Notes under the pieces: generated by a model
Databases searched by the model: none
What the model was told of the DNA's origin: nothing
What the model saw: only the letters and a program-made list of their open reading frames with translations
In this document: positions 25,888-36,052 of the stretch, piece by piece
How the letters are laid out: the number at the start of each line of letters is the position of its first letter
Numbering within the stretch: position 1 is the first letter of the stretch
Assembly: GCF_000016545.1 (NCBI RefSeq)
Contig: NC_009437.1
Location: forward strand, 2,247,394 to 2,311,393
Reading direction: 5' to 3'
DNA: 64,000 nt
DNA from: Caldicellulosiruptor saccharolyticus DSM 8903
GTDB lineage: Bacteria > Bacillota > Thermoanaerobacteria > Caldicellulosiruptorales > Caldicellulosiruptoraceae
Position numbers and translations under genes: made by a program

Positions 25888-25925
25888 AAATAATTATTAT
25901 GTTACCTGCAATTTTATGAAAAAAA
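25888..25925 (-). promoter_or_regulatory. Possible sigma-E promoter of spoIIIA
   Basis: Minus strand TCATA followed 13 bases later by CATAATAAT, upstream of spoIIIAA. Sigma-E promoters of spoIIIA operons use an ATA-type -35 and a CATA-type -10. The match is partial, so this is a candidate only. Confidence 0.3.
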
Positions 25926-25930
25926 ATTAA

Positions 25931-25970
25931 GAGGCTACAAAACTCTTTTCCCTGCAGCCTCTTTTTTTTT
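25931..25970 (-). terminator. Terminator after ymdB
   Basis: AAGAGGCT(GCAG) near 25960 pairs with GTAGCCTCTT near 25932 on the minus strand, followed by a T-run. It separates ymdB from the spoIIIA promoter region. Confidence 0.8.
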
Positions 25971-25973
25971 CAA

Positions 25974-26753
25974 TTATTCTTCTAAAGTGAAGCTAATTCT
26001 GTCAATAGAAATGGCTTTGCCAGTTGAATCATCAATTTCAAACACAATTCCATTGAACTGAGCTTTTCCTTTGGCCACTTCAAACTTGACAGGCAACATA
26101 GTAACAAATTTTTGAATTACAATCTCCTTATCAACCCCTAAAACTGAATCACAAGGACCAGTCATTCCAATATCTGTGATATACGCTGTCCCGTTTGGAA
26201 GAATCTTTTCATCGGCTGTTTGGACATGTGTATGTGTACCATACACGCAAGAAACACGTCCATCAAGGTAAAAACCTAAAGCAATTTTTTCAGATGTTGC
26301 TTCAGCATGAAAATCTACAATTATTATATTTATGTCAAGCTTTTTTAAAATCTCGTCACTTTTTCTAAACGGGCAATCAAAGTTGTCCATAAACACACGC
26401 CCACACAGATTTATCACCGCAAACTTAATATTGTTTTTTTCAAAAATGTTATAACCTCTACCAGGTGTTGTACCTTCCGGATAGTTTGCAGGCCTTATGA
26501 TACGCTGCTCACTGTCTATAAATGAAAAAATCTCCTTATTAGACCATACATGATTGCCCATTGTCATAATGTCAATTCCTATATCAAATAGCTCATCAGC
26601 AACCTTTTTGGTAAGACCATTTCCACCAGCTGCATTTTCACAATTTGCTATAACAACGTCTATTCTATAATTCTCCTTGACCTTTGAGAGGGAATTTTTG
26701 AGAACATTTCTTCCTGGTCTTCCAACAACATCGCCTATTGCTAAAAATCTCAT
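25974..26753 (-). CDS. ymdB: YmdB-family metallophosphoesterase
   Basis: A 259-residue metallophosphoesterase with the family motifs GDVVGRPGR, NCENAAGG, MGNHVW, IVDFHAEATSEK and GTHTHVQTAD, which bind two metals. Bacillus YmdB cleaves 2',3'-cyclic nucleotides and affects biofilm gene expression. It follows rny, the same order as in Bacillus and many clostridia. Full length and intact. Confidence 0.93.
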   Translation of the reverse strand: MRFLAIGDVVGRPGRNVLKNSLSKVKENYRIDVVIANCENAAGGNGLTKKVADELFDIGIDIMTMGNHVWSNKEIFSFIDSEQRIIRPANYPEGTTPGRGYNIFEKNNIKFAVINLCGRVFMDNFDCPFRKSDEILKKLDINIIIVDFHAEATSEKIALGFYLDGRVSCVYGTHTHVQTADEKILPNGTAYITDIGMTGPCDSVLGVDKEIVIQKFVTMLPVKFEVAKGKAQFNGIVFEIDDSTGKAISIDRISFTLEE

Positions 26754-26793
26754 TCCAAACCTCCAAATTCTTTAAACTAAAAAAGGATTTATA

Positions 26794-26835
26794 AAAAGCG
26801 TGTTCTGTTCAAAAGCTTGAACAAAACACGCTTTT
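26794..26835. terminator. Terminator after rny
   Basis: AAAAGCGTGTT near 26794 pairs with AACACGCTTTT near 26825-26835, with T residues on both sides. It lies between rny and ymdB on the minus strand, so ymdB may need its own promoter or readthrough. Confidence 0.8.
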
Positions 26836-26840
26836 CTTTC

Positions 26841-28397
26841 TCACTTTGCATATTCAACAGCTCTAACTTCACGAATGACATTTACCTTTATCTGTCCAGG
26901 GTAATCAAGTTCACTTTCAATTCTTTTCACTATCTCTCTTGCCATTATGACAATATCATCGTCACTGACATGATCTGGTTTTACCATAATTCTTATCTCT
27001 CTACCTGCTTGAATAGCATATGCTTTCTCAACACCATCAAATGAGTTTGCAATTTCTTCAAGCTTCTGAAGTCTCTTTATATACGACTCAAGAGATTCTC
27101 TTCTTGCCCCTGGTCGTGCTGCTGAAACTGAATCAGCAGCTTGAATTAACACATTGTAAATTGACCTTGTTTCCATCTCACCGTGATGTCCACCAATCGC
27201 TTCCAGAACATCAGGGTTTGTTTCTTTATACCTTTTTGCAAGATCATAACCAATTAAAGCATGAGAACCTTCAACCTCATGGTCAACAGCTTTACCAATG
27301 TCATGCAAAAGTCCTGCTCGTTTTGCAATGCTCTGGTCAAGTCCAAGTTCTGCTGCCATGATACCTGCAATGTTTGCAACCTCGATAGAGTGAGCAAGTA
27401 CGTTTTGACCATAACTTGTTCTGTATCTAAGCTTACCAATCAACTTTATAAGCTCTGGGTGAAGGTTGTGAATACCAAGTTCAAATACAACTCTTTCGCC
27501 TTCTTCACGAATCTTGTTTTCAACTTCACGTTTAGCTTTTTCATACATTTCTTCAATTCGCGCAGGATGGATTCGACCATCCAAAATCAGCTTTTCTAAA
27601 GTGAGTTTTGCAATCTCACGCCTTATAGGATCAAATCCTGAAAGAATCACAGCCTCTGGAGTGTCATCGATAATTAGATCAATTCCAGTGACAGTTTCAA
27701 ATGTCTTGATATTCCTTCCTTCTCTTCCTATTATTCTACCTTTCATTTCGTCATTTGGTAACGTTACAACAGATACAGTGTTTTCTGCCACATAGTCTGA
27801 AGAGTATCGTTGGATAGCAAGTGCAATGATTTCTCTGGCTTTTTTATCAGCCTCTTCTTTTGCTTGTTGTTCTAACTCCTTAATCATAAGTGCAACATCG
27901 TGTTTTACATCCTGCTCAACACTCTTTAGGATAATCTGGCGTGCTTCTTCTTGGGTAAGTCCAGAAATTCTTTGAAGCTCTTCCTGCTGCTTTTGTTTTA
28001 ATAGTTCTATCTCCTCTTGTAGTTTTTGGACATCCTTTATTTTTTGATTCAACTGCTCTTCTTTTTCCTCAACAGCAGCCATTTTTTTATCAAGCATCTC
28101 TTCTTTTTGGATCAGCCTTCTTTCAAATCTCTGAAGCTCTGCACGCCTTTCTCTGACCTCTCTGTCAAACTCGCTTCTTGCTCTGTGAATCTCTTCTTTT
28201 GCTAAGAGTGTTGCTTCTTTCTTATATGCCTCGGCTTGTTTTTTTGCTTCCTCGACAATTCTTTGGGCTTCTTGTTCGGCACTTTTTATAGTCTTTTCTG
28301 CAATCTTTTTTCTATATAAATAGCCCAAGAAAAAGGCAACTATTGCAAGAGCTATACTGACTCCTGCAGTAATTATTAACTTTAATGTATCACTAAT
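26841..28397 (-). CDS. rny: Ribonuclease Y, probable ATT start
   Basis: About 518 residues: an N-terminal membrane helix ([20 protein letters not shown]), a long charged coiled coil, a KH domain with [17 protein letters not shown] and an HD domain with [10 protein letters not shown]. RNase Y starts mRNA decay at the membrane. The frame can be read from a GTG at 28406, but that codon is part of the AAGGAGGTG ribosome site. ATT at 28397 has ideal spacing (eight bases after AGGAGG), so I infer an ATT start. Length is typical. Confidence 0.95.
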   Translation of the reverse strand: MSDTLKLIITAGVSIALAIVAFFLGYLYRKKIAEKTIKSAEQEAQRIVEEAKKQAEAYKKEATLLAKEEIHRARSEFDREVRERRAELQRFERRLIQKEEMLDKKMAAVEEKEEQLNQKIKDVQKLQEEIELLKQKQQEELQRISGLTQEEARQIILKSVEQDVKHDVALMIKELEQQAKEEADKKAREIIALAIQRYSSDYVAENTVSVVTLPNDEMKGRIIGREGRNIKTFETVTGIDLIIDDTPEAVILSGFDPIRREIAKLTLEKLILDGRIHPARIEEMYEKAKREVENKIREEGERVVFELGIHNLHPELIKLIGKLRYRTSYGQNVLAHSIEVANIAGIMAAELGLDQSIAKRAGLLHDIGKAVDHEVEGSHALIGYDLAKRYKETNPDVLEAIGGHHGEMETRSIYNVLIQAADSVSAARPGARRESLESYIKRLQKLEEIANSFDGVEKAYAIQAGREIRIMVKPDHVSDDDIVIMAREIVKRIESELDYPGQIKVNVIREVRAVEYAK

Positions 28398-28449
28398 CTT
28401 TTGCACCTCCTTCTTTTTAGCTTGGAAGTCTTAAAACTGTCACAATTAA

Positions 28450-28478
28450 ATTTTATTACTTTTTGCACAGAGTGTCAA
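28450..28478 (-). promoter_or_regulatory. rny promoter
   Basis: Minus strand TTGACA (28473-28478) and TAAAAT (28450-28455), exactly 17 bp apart, about 50 bases upstream of the rny start and just downstream of recX. Confidence 0.85.
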
Positions 28479-28491
28479 CAACAGTGATTTT

Positions 28492-29094
28492 TCAATAATT
28501 TAAGTATTCCCTAATTTTTTCTACTATTGTATTGTAATCATATCCTCTTGCAACAAACCATTTTATTAATTTCAAAATCTCTTTATTGTCAGGCTTTTTG
28601 AGATGTCTTAACTTTCTTTGTAAAAGTTTATCAAGAAGCCGTAAGTCACTTTCAGGGCTGAGATTTAGCTGAGAGATTGTAGAATTTTTAAACCCATTTT
28701 TCTTAAGAATATTTATTATTTGAAGATTGGATTTAGATCTTTGATACTTTGCAACAAGTTTTTTAGCAGCAGAAAGCTCATCTATATACCCTATCTTAAC
28801 AAAATAAGCTACCGCCTCAGCAGCAGTAGCCGAATCATACCCTTTGCCAAGCAGATGTTTATAATACATGAACTCAGACCTCATTGGATACCTTGTAAGA
28901 TAGCAAACAAGATCTTGTTTTGCCTTTTTTAGATTGTCCTCAAAAATAAGTAGACTAAGAGTTTTTTCATCAATATCCTCCAATTCATATACCTTTTTTT
29001 CAAAATAGATATCTTTGTCTATCGCAAACTCTCTTCCATCTTCGAGGATTATCAAATACCTTTCACCATGTAACTTCTTATCCAATATCCTCAT
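28492..29094 (-). CDS. recX: Regulatory protein RecX
   Basis: A 200-residue helical-repeat protein of the RecX family: [20 protein letters not shown] in the first module and [20 protein letters not shown] in the second. It limits RecA filament growth. It overlaps the recA end by 17 bases, so the two are co-translated. Sequence is diverged but the size and position next to recA are typical. Confidence 0.87.
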   Translation of the reverse strand: MRILDKKLHGERYLIILEDGREFAIDKDIYFEKKVYELEDIDEKTLSLLIFEDNLKKAKQDLVCYLTRYPMRSEFMYYKHLLGKGYDSATAAEAVAYFVKIGYIDELSAAKKLVAKYQRSKSNLQIINILKKNGFKNSTISQLNLSPESDLRLLDKLLQRKLRHLKKPDNKEILKLIKWFVARGYDYNTIVEKIREYLNY

Positions 29095-30148
29095 TTATTT
29101 CACCACTTAAAAGAAAGTCATCTTCGGGGATTTCAGCTGTTGTCTTTATCTTCTCAAACGCAAGATTTGCATTTTGTTTTATCTTTTCAATTATCTCTTG
29201 CATAATATCAGGATTTTCTTTTAAAAACTGTTTTGCATTTTCTCTGCCTTGTCCTATCTTTTGACCATTGTAAGTATACCATGCGCCACTCTTTTGGATG
29301 ACGTCAATGTTGACTGCAACGTCCAAAACATTTCCTTCCTTTGATATTCCTTCACCATATATCAAATCAAACTCAGCTTCCTTGAACGGAGGCGCAACCT
29401 TGTTTTTGACAACCTTTACCTTAACTTTTGTTCCAATTGGTTGACCTTGCTGTTTTATAATCTCGCCTTTTCTGACCTCAAGTCTGACTGATGCATAGAA
29501 CTTCAGTGCTCTACCACCTGGTGTTGTCTCAGGATTGCCAAACATCACACCAACCTTTTCTCTTAGCTGGTTAATGAATATAACTGTGGTCTTTGTTTTA
29601 CTTGTAACCCCTGCAAGCTTTCTTAGTGCTTGTGACATAAGCCTTGCTTGAAGTCCAACATGGGCCTCTCCCATCTCTCCATCAATCTCTGCTTGTGGCA
29701 CAAGTGCTGCAACAGAGTCAACAACTATTACATCAATGGCATTACTTCTCACAAGTGCTTCAACAATCTCAAGCGCCTGCTCACCACTGTCTGGCTGAGA
29801 GACAATAAGATTGTTTATATCTACTCCAAGCCTTTTTGCATAAAATGGGTCTAAAGCGTGCTCAGCGTCAATAAACGCTGCTTCACCGCCCATTTTCTGT
29901 GCTTCTGCTATTATGTGAAGAGCAATTGTTGTTTTACCAGACGACTCAGCACCGTATATCTCTACAATCCTTCCTCGTGGAACTCCTCCAACACCCAGCG
30001 CAATGTCCAAAGAAAGCGCTCCTGTTGGAATTACGTCAATGTTTTCTTTGGCCATCTCGCCAAGTTTCATAATGGCACCTTTACCATATGCTTTCTCAAT
30101 TTCCATAATCACTCTGTCTAAGGCTTTCTTTTTATCTAAGTTTTCCAT
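29078..30148 (-). CDS. recA: Recombinase RecA
   Basis: A 356-residue RecA starting [20 protein letters not shown], with Walker [27 protein letters not shown] and [20 protein letters not shown]. It pairs homologous DNA and drives the SOS response. The ATG at 30148 follows a G-rich site; the upstream reading to 30214 crosses the promoter and is rejected. A promoter and LexA-type box lie directly upstream. Confidence 0.97.
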   Translation of the reverse strand: MENLDKKKALDRVIMEIEKAYGKGAIMKLGEMAKENIDVIPTGALSLDIALGVGGVPRGRIVEIYGAESSGKTTIALHIIAEAQKMGGEAAFIDAEHALDPFYAKRLGVDINNLIVSQPDSGEQALEIVEALVRSNAIDVIVVDSVAALVPQAEIDGEMGEAHVGLQARLMSQALRKLAGVTSKTKTTVIFINQLREKVGVMFGNPETTPGGRALKFYASVRLEVRKGEIIKQQGQPIGTKVKVKVVKNKVAPPFKEAEFDLIYGEGISKEGNVLDVAVNIDVIQKSGAWYTYNGQKIGQGRENAKQFLKENPDIMQEIIEKIKQNANLAFEKIKTTAEIPEDDFLLSGEINEDIG

Positions 30149-30164
30149 CTTAAACCCCCAACTT

Positions 30165-30214
30165 TTCGAACAAATGTTTAGAATTATTATATAATTTTGA
30201 AGCAAACTTTTCAA
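30165..30214 (-). promoter_or_regulatory. recA promoter with LexA-type box
   Basis: Minus strand TTGAAA (30209-30214) and TATAAT (30186-30191), 17 bp apart. TAAACATTTGTTCG (about 30167-30180) just downstream resembles the Gram-positive LexA box CGAAC-N4-GTTCG; one half is exact. The -35 overlaps the cinA stop codon. Confidence 0.75.
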
Positions 30215-31446
30215 TAATTAATTATAGTCTTTCTGAGAACGTCTAAAGCAGCCTTTGAAGCGGCCTCTTTAATTCTAAGCCTATCACCAGAAAATCTAAA
30301 CTCAAAACTGTCAACATAATTTTTTGTAGCAACTCCAATATATACAAGCCCTACTGGTTTTGTCTCTGTTGCTCCAGTTGGTCCTGCAATTCCAGTTGTG
30401 GATATTGCAATATCTGCCAAAGAAGTTTTTAGAGCACCTTGAGCCATCTGCTTAGCTACTTCATGACTCACAGCACCAAAATTTTTTAATGTTTCTTCTG
30501 ATACCCCCAGCTCCTTTACCTTTGCTTCATTTGAGTATGTTATAAAACCTCTGTCAAAAACATTTGACGCACCAGGAACATTTGTAATTTTGTTACATAT
30601 GAGTCCACCTGTACATGACTCTGCTACAGAAACCTTTAGACCTTTTTGCATAAGCATCTCAACTACAACCTCTTCTAAAGTCTGATTATCTATACCATAG
30701 ATATACTCACCAAGCAAAGCTCTTATCTTGCTTTCCATTTGGTCAAGTATATCTTTTGCCACAGCTTCGTCACTTTTTTTCGTTGAGATTCTCAGTTCAA
30801 CCTCAAATGGTTTTGCGTACAAAGCCAAACTCGGGTCTGACTGGTTGTGTATAAGTTCACTTAACCTCTCTTCAATAGATGACTCACCAATTCCAATGAA
30901 TTTTAAAACTCTTGAATATATCTTCTCTTTAGAGAATTTTTCTAAATAAGGCACAACATACTCTTCGAACATGGGCTGCATCTCAAATGGTGGACCTGGC
31001 AGCAAAATTGCTATTTTACCATCATTCTCAATTATAAATCCCGGTGCAGTACCGTGCCTGTTTTCCAATATAATACTACCCTCAGGAACATATGCCTGTT
31101 TCTTGTTAATTTCTGGCATCTTTACACCACGGTGTTTAAAGTACTTTTCAATCTTATCCAAAACCTCTTGATTTAGTATAAGCTTCTTTCCAAAATATTC
31201 GCACACAGCTTCCTTTGTAATATCATCAGATGTGGGTCCAAGCCCACCAGTAAAGATAAGTATATCTGATCTTTTGAGTGCAATGTCGATAGCACCTTTG
31301 AGCCTATTTAAATTGTCACCAACTGTTGTTTGAAAATATAAGTCTATTCCTAAGCTTGCTAACCTTTGCGAAAGATACTGTGCATTTGTATTCACTATCT
31401 GACCAAGCAAGAGCTCTGTACCAACACAGATTATCTCAGCCATCAT
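30211..31446 (-). CDS. cinA: CinA family nicotinamide-nucleotide amidase / competence-damage protein
   Basis: About 411 residues: an N-terminal molybdopterin-binding-like domain ([31 protein letters not shown]) and a C-terminal CinA amidase domain ([30 protein letters not shown]). The C-terminal domain deamidates NMN in pyridine nucleotide salvage. I took the ATG at 31446; the frame to 31491 would overlap pgsA. It sits upstream of recA, as in many Firmicutes. Confidence 0.92.
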   Translation of the reverse strand: MMAEIICVGTELLLGQIVNTNAQYLSQRLASLGIDLYFQTTVGDNLNRLKGAIDIALKRSDILIFTGGLGPTSDDITKEAVCEYFGKKLILNQEVLDKIEKYFKHRGVKMPEINKKQAYVPEGSIILENRHGTAPGFIIENDGKIAILLPGPPFEMQPMFEEYVVPYLEKFSKEKIYSRVLKFIGIGESSIEERLSELIHNQSDPSLALYAKPFEVELRISTKKSDEAVAKDILDQMESKIRALLGEYIYGIDNQTLEEVVVEMLMQKGLKVSVAESCTGGLICNKITNVPGASNVFDRGFITYSNEAKVKELGVSEETLKNFGAVSHEVAKQMAQGALKTSLADIAISTTGIAGPTGATETKPVGLVYIGVATKNYVDSFEFRFSGDRLRIKEAASKAALDVLRKTIINY

Positions 31447-31460
31447 CTTGAAAAATCGCC

Positions 31461-32009
31461 TCACTTTTTCGTAAAGTCTATTACTCTCCAATTAACCCGT
31501 ATATAGTCAACACCTGAATAGATAGTGAGTATCACAGCAACCCATAAAGCTATCTTGTCAAAAGGAAAATCTAGAAATCTAAAAGGATAGTTGTCAACCA
31601 AAAGTAACACTATTGCAATAATCTGACTTATCGTCTTTAACTTTCCCCAAATGTTAGCAGAAATTACTATACCTTCTGCAGCAGCAACCATTCTAAGCCC
31701 TGTTACAATAAATTCTCGTCCAATTATTATCATAGCTATCCAAGAAGAAATCTTTTGAAGTTCAACAAGTCCAACAAGTGCTGCTGTAATCAACAGCTTA
31801 TCTGCAAGCGGGTCAAGAAATTTTCCAAAATTAGTTACAATCTTTTTAGAGCGCGCAATATACCCATCCAGACTGTCTGTTATAGCTGCAATAATGAAAA
31901 TAACTGCGGCTATCACTTTTGAATATGAAATGTTATAATTGAGTAAAAAGAACATAAATATAGGAATCAACAATATCCTTATACTTGTAATTATATTAGC
32001 AATATTCAT
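31461..32009 (-). CDS. pgsA: CDP-diacylglycerol-glycerol-3-phosphate 3-phosphatidyltransferase
   Basis: A 182-residue membrane enzyme that makes phosphatidylglycerol phosphate. The CDP-alcohol phosphotransferase motif is complete: DSLDGYIARSKKIVTNFGKF then LDPLADK. Four to five hydrophobic helices are present. The ATG at 32009 overlaps the rimO stop by one base; a TTG just before it is a less likely start. Confidence 0.93.
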   Translation of the reverse strand: MNIANIITSIRILLIPIFMFFLLNYNISYSKVIAAVIFIIAAITDSLDGYIARSKKIVTNFGKFLDPLADKLLITAALVGLVELQKISSWIAMIIIGREFIVTGLRMVAAAEGIVISANIWGKLKTISQIIAIVLLLVDNYPFRFLDFPFDKIALWVAVILTIYSGVDYIRVNWRVIDFTKK

Positions 32010-33346
32010 CAAATTACCTCTCCTACCAAATCATACTCAAACGCATCCAATATTTTTACAACTACAAACTCTCCAGGTAAAAGTTTTCGCTTAGAAAACA
32101 CAATAATTTTCCCGTCAACCTCAGGAGCTTCAAATTGGCTTCTCGCAATGTAAAAGTTATTCCTATCTCTGCCTTCTATAACAACCTCATACTTTTTGCT
32201 AATTCTCTTTCTATTTCTTTCCAGTGAAATCTTTCTTTGAAGATTTAAAATCCTTTCATATCTTTTGACCTTTGTCTCATCATCTGTTTGTGGTAAATCA
32301 GCAGCAGGTGTTCCCTCTTCTTGGGAATACATAAATGCACCAAGCCTATCAAACTTTGCCCACTTGACAAACTCATAAAGCTCTTCAAACTCATCTTCTG
32401 ACTCTGTTGGGAATCCAACCATAACTGTTGTCCTTATTACAACCTCATCAAATGCTGACCTTATTCTTTGAATGAGCTCTTTAATACCTTCTGATGAGGT
32501 CTTTCTGTTCATTAGTTTTAATATTCTGTTATTAATGTGCTGAATTGGTATATCAAAGTATTTAACAACTTTTGGAAGACTCTTTACAATATTTAAAAGC
32601 TCATCGTCAATGTCTTCTGGATAAGAGTATAAAAATCTAATCCATTTTATGTTATCAATCTCACTTAATTTTTGAAGCAATGTTGCTAACATCTTTTTTT
32701 GATATATATCTATTCCATATTTTGTTGTATCCTGAGCAGTGAGTACAATCTCTTTATAACCATCCTCAGAAAGCTTTCTTGCCTCCTGAATTATATCATC
32801 TATATATCTACTTGTGTAATTTCCTCTAATCAATGGTATTGAACAGTAAGAACATCTATTGTTGCAACCTTCTGCTATTTTTATGTAGGCATAAAACTTA
32901 GGAGTTGCAATAAGGCGTGGCATTGAACTCGTATAGACAAATGTAGGTTTGTCATCAAATACTTGGAGTTTGCTCTCCCCCTCATAAAGTTTTTTGATTA
33001 CATTTGGAAGTTTCAACATCTCTTTTACACCAAGGATTGCATCAACCTCTGGCAGCTCTTTTAAAATATCGTCTTTATAGCGTTGTGATAAACATCCTGT
33101 GACTATTAAAAATTTGCACTTTTTATTCTTGTACTCAGCCATTTCTAATATGGTGTCAATCGACTCTTGTTTTGCATCATTTATAAACCCGCATGTATTA
33201 ATAACAATGACATCAGCATCTTCAGCATTTGGTGTGATCTCAAACCCAGCTTCTTTGCACGCCCCCATCATTATTTCACTGTCAACAAGATTTTTGTTAC
33301 ACCCAAGTGATACAAAACCAACCTTTACCAAACTAAACTCCTCCAT
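32009..33346 (-). CDS. rimO: Ribosomal protein S12 methylthiotransferase
   Basis: A 445-residue radical SAM methylthiotransferase. The N-terminal domain carries three cysteines (SLGCNKNLVDSE, NTCGFINDAK, TGCLSQRY) for one 4Fe-4S cluster and the radical SAM motif is CNNRCSYCSIP. A TRAM domain closes the protein. RimO modifies an Asp of ribosomal protein S12. The residues SLGCNKN and the context favour RimO over MiaB. Confidence 0.94.
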   Translation of the reverse strand: MEEFSLVKVGFVSLGCNKNLVDSEIMMGACKEAGFEITPNAEDADVIVINTCGFINDAKQESIDTILEMAEYKNKKCKFLIVTGCLSQRYKDDILKELPEVDAILGVKEMLKLPNVIKKLYEGESKLQVFDDKPTFVYTSSMPRLIATPKFYAYIKIAEGCNNRCSYCSIPLIRGNYTSRYIDDIIQEARKLSEDGYKEIVLTAQDTTKYGIDIYQKKMLATLLQKLSEIDNIKWIRFLYSYPEDIDDELLNIVKSLPKVVKYFDIPIQHINNRILKLMNRKTSSEGIKELIQRIRSAFDEVVIRTTVMVGFPTESEDEFEELYEFVKWAKFDRLGAFMYSQEEGTPAADLPQTDDETKVKRYERILNLQRKISLERNRKRISKKYEVVIEGRDRNNFYIARSQFEAPEVDGKIIVFSKRKLLPGEFVVVKILDAFEYDLVGEVI

Positions 33347-33359
33347 TTTTTACTATCTT

Positions 33360-34229
33360 TTATATAAGCCCGTTCTGAAGTAGTGTTGCAAAAAGTGTAT
33401 TTTTCATAAGCATCGCAACTGTCATTGGTCCAACACCACCTGGTACTGGCGTTATGTAAGATGCAACCCTTCTTACAGTTTCAAAATCTACATCACCTAC
33501 TATCTTTTTTGTGGTCTCATCCCTGTTTATTCCAACATCAATTACAACAGCCCCCTCTTTTACCATATCAGCAGTTACAAATTTTGGCTTGCCCACTGCC
33601 GCAACCAATATATCTGCAGTCTTGCATATGTCTTTTAAATCCCTTGTGTAAGAGTGACATATTGTCACAGTAGCATTTTCCCTTAGAAGTAAGAGGGCCA
33701 AAGGTTTTCCTACTATATTGCTGCGTCCTATCACAACCGCATGTTTCCCTTTGATTTCTATATTTTCTCTTTTCAAAAGTTCTATCACACCAAATGGTGT
33801 GCATGGTTTGATACTATATTCAAAATCTATACCTGTTGCAAGCATACCAACATTCATAGGATGAAAACCATCAACATCCTTTTGAGGCAAAATTTTCTTA
33901 CAAACTCTTGACTCATCCAAACCGTTTGGTAATGGAAGCTGTACTAAAATACCATTAATCTTTGGATCCTGATTTAGCTTTTCAATAAGATTTTCAAGCT
34001 GCTCTTGAGTCGTAGTGGTATCCAGTGCATACTCTACTGAATTTATTCCCAGCTCTAAACACGTTCTTTTTTTTGAATTAACATAACTTCTTGAAGCAGG
34101 GTCATTGCCGACAATTACAACAGCCAATGTTGACTCTATTCCCTTTTCTTTTAACTTTTCTATCTCACTTTTTACCTCCTCTTTTATTCTCTGTGCCATC
34201 TTTTTGCCGTCGATTATCTTTGCTGACAC
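33360..34229 (-). CDS. folD: Bifunctional methylenetetrahydrofolate dehydrogenase/cyclohydrolase
   Basis: A 289-residue FolD. Motifs are [41 protein letters not shown] and [15 protein letters not shown]. It interconverts 5,10-methylene- and 10-formyl-tetrahydrofolate. The GTG at 34229 lies eight bases after GGGGG and is followed by the conserved [11 protein letters not shown]; this start lies inside the end of ygiQ, a 65-base overlap. Confidence 0.94.
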   Translation of the reverse strand: MSAKIIDGKKMAQRIKEEVKSEIEKLKEKGIESTLAVVIVGNDPASRSYVNSKKRTCLELGINSVEYALDTTTTQEQLENLIEKLNQDPKINGILVQLPLPNGLDESRVCKKILPQKDVDGFHPMNVGMLATGIDFEYSIKPCTPFGVIELLKRENIEIKGKHAVVIGRSNIVGKPLALLLLRENATVTICHSYTRDLKDICKTADILVAAVGKPKFVTADMVKEGAVVIDVGINRDETTKKIVGDVDFETVRRVASYITPVPGGVGPMTVAMLMKNTLFATLLQNGLI

Positions 34230-36045
34230 TTCTCTTACCCCCGTCTTGTTTTTTTGGAGCAATTAAGCAGTTTTTCCCATAGCCAATCAAATCTTCCCTA
34301 TTTGCAAGTTTTAATGCTTCATACACAAGATCATAATTTTCAGGATTATTAAAATGAAGCAACGCCCTTTGCATCATTTTTTCTTTCAAGGTTTTGGGTA
34401 CATATACCTTTTCTAATGTAAAAGGATTTAAACCAGTATAGTACATAGTAGTTGAAACTGTTCCTGGTGTTGGATAAAAGTCCTGAACCTGTTCAGGTAT
34501 AAAACCGTTTTTCTTTAAGTAAAGAGCAAGTTCAATTGCATCATTTAGTGTGCATCCCGGATGTCCTGACATTAAATAAGGAATTATAAACTGCTTCTTT
34601 CCAAGCTTTTTGTTAGTTTTAAAATATTCTTCTACAAATTTTTCATAAACCTCTCTTGGTGGTTTACCCATATATTTTAACACATTATTGCAAATATGTT
34701 CAGGTGCAATTTTTAACTGGCCAGAAACATAATAGCGACAAAGTTCTTCGAGATATTTTTTATAATCCTTATCAAGTAAAAAATAATCGTACCTTATTCC
34801 CGAACGAATGAACACTTTTTTTACACCTTTTATTTTTCTTATCTTCTCGAGCAGCTCAAAGTATTCCCTGTGGTCCACAACCAAGTTTTTACAAGGTGTT
34901 GGAAACAGACACCCTCTGTCTTTGCAAGCACCTCTTTCAAGCTGAAGACTGCAAGCAGGATTTCTGAAGTTTGCAGTTGGGCCTCCAACATCGTGAATAT
35001 ATCCTTTAAAATCAGGAAGTTGAGTCAGCTTTTTTACTTCTTCTAAGATTGACTTTTCACTTCTCTTTTGAATTATTCTTCCTTGGTGAAAATGCAGAGC
35101 ACAGAAATTACATCCACCAAAACATCCTCTGTGAGAAACAATACTAAATTTTACCTCTTCAAGAGCTTTAATTCCGCCATCTTTTTCGTAGATTGGATGG
35201 TAATTACGTTCATATGGCAAAGAATACACATAGTCCAATTCTTCTGTTGTAAGAGGCTTTGCAGGTGGATTTTGAACAAGATACAGGTTTTTGTGAGGCT
35301 GCACAATTATCCTACCCGTAAAAGGATTCTGTTCTCTGTACTGAATAGCAAATGCTTCTGCGTATGCCTCCTTGTCTTCTTTTACCTTTTCATAGCTGTC
35401 AATAATTATATAATCCTTTCCTTCAAGATGAGAAAGGTCTTTTGTAACATAACAAGTTCCTTTAACATCTTTGATGCTTTTTATATCTTCTCCTTTTTTA
35501 AGTCGTGACAAGATTTCAAACAGAGGTTTTTCGCCCATACCATATATTAGAAGGTCAGCACTACTATCAATCAGAATAGATGCCCTTACCTTATCAGACC
35601 AATAATCGTAATGAGCAAACCTTCTGAGTGATGCCTCGATTCCTCCAATTATAATGGGAATATCACCATATTCCTTCCTTATGAGATTACAATACACAAT
35701 TGTAGCCCTGTTAGGACGCAAACCCATCTTCATCCCAGGTGAGTAATAATCCTGACTTCGCGGTTTTTTGAATGAAGTATAATGCGCAACCATTGAATCA
35801 AGATTCCCAGCTGACACTAAAAAAGCAATACGTGGTCTACCTAATATTGTAATACTCTTTGAATCTTTCCAATCTGGTTGAGGAATAATTCCTATTCGGA
35901 ATCCAAAATCCTCAATTATTCTCGAGATTATAGCATGTCCAAAAGAAGGATGGTCTACATACGCATCACCACATACAAACACAAAGTCAAGCTCATCCCA
36001 GCCGCGTCTTTTCATGTCCTCTTTGCAGATTGGCAAGAAAGCCAC
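34165..36045 (-). CDS. YgiQ-family radical SAM protein
   Basis: A 626-residue radical SAM protein. It starts [20 protein letters not shown] with the YgiQ-type block [17 protein letters not shown], a B12-binding-like N-terminal part, and the cluster motif [16 protein letters not shown] in the middle. The function of YgiQ is unknown. The C-terminus is a basic tail that overlaps the start of folD. Full length. Confidence 0.9.
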   Translation of the reverse strand: MAFLPICKEDMKRRGWDELDFVFVCGDAYVDHPSFGHAIISRIIEDFGFRIGIIPQPDWKDSKSITILGRPRIAFLVSAGNLDSMVAHYTSFKKPRSQDYYSPGMKMGLRPNRATIVYCNLIRKEYGDIPIIIGGIEASLRRFAHYDYWSDKVRASILIDSSADLLIYGMGEKPLFEILSRLKKGEDIKSIKDVKGTCYVTKDLSHLEGKDYIIIDSYEKVKEDKEAYAEAFAIQYREQNPFTGRIIVQPHKNLYLVQNPPAKPLTTEELDYVYSLPYERNYHPIYEKDGGIKALEEVKFSIVSHRGCFGGCNFCALHFHQGRIIQKRSEKSILEEVKKLTQLPDFKGYIHDVGGPTANFRNPACSLQLERGACKDRGCLFPTPCKNLVVDHREYFELLEKIRKIKGVKKVFIRSGIRYDYFLLDKDYKKYLEELCRYYVSGQLKIAPEHICNNVLKYMGKPPREVYEKFVEEYFKTNKKLGKKQFIIPYLMSGHPGCTLNDAIELALYLKKNGFIPEQVQDFYPTPGTVSTTMYYTGLNPFTLEKVYVPKTLKEKMMQRALLHFNNPENYDLVYEALKLANREDLIGYGKNCLIAPKKQDGGKRSVSKDNRRQKDGTENKRGGKK

Positions 36046-36052
36046 AATACCA

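Noticed and set aside
26817..27795. Several + strand open frames inside rny
   Set aside because: Shadows of the rny coding sequence; composition follows the codon pattern of the minus-strand gene.
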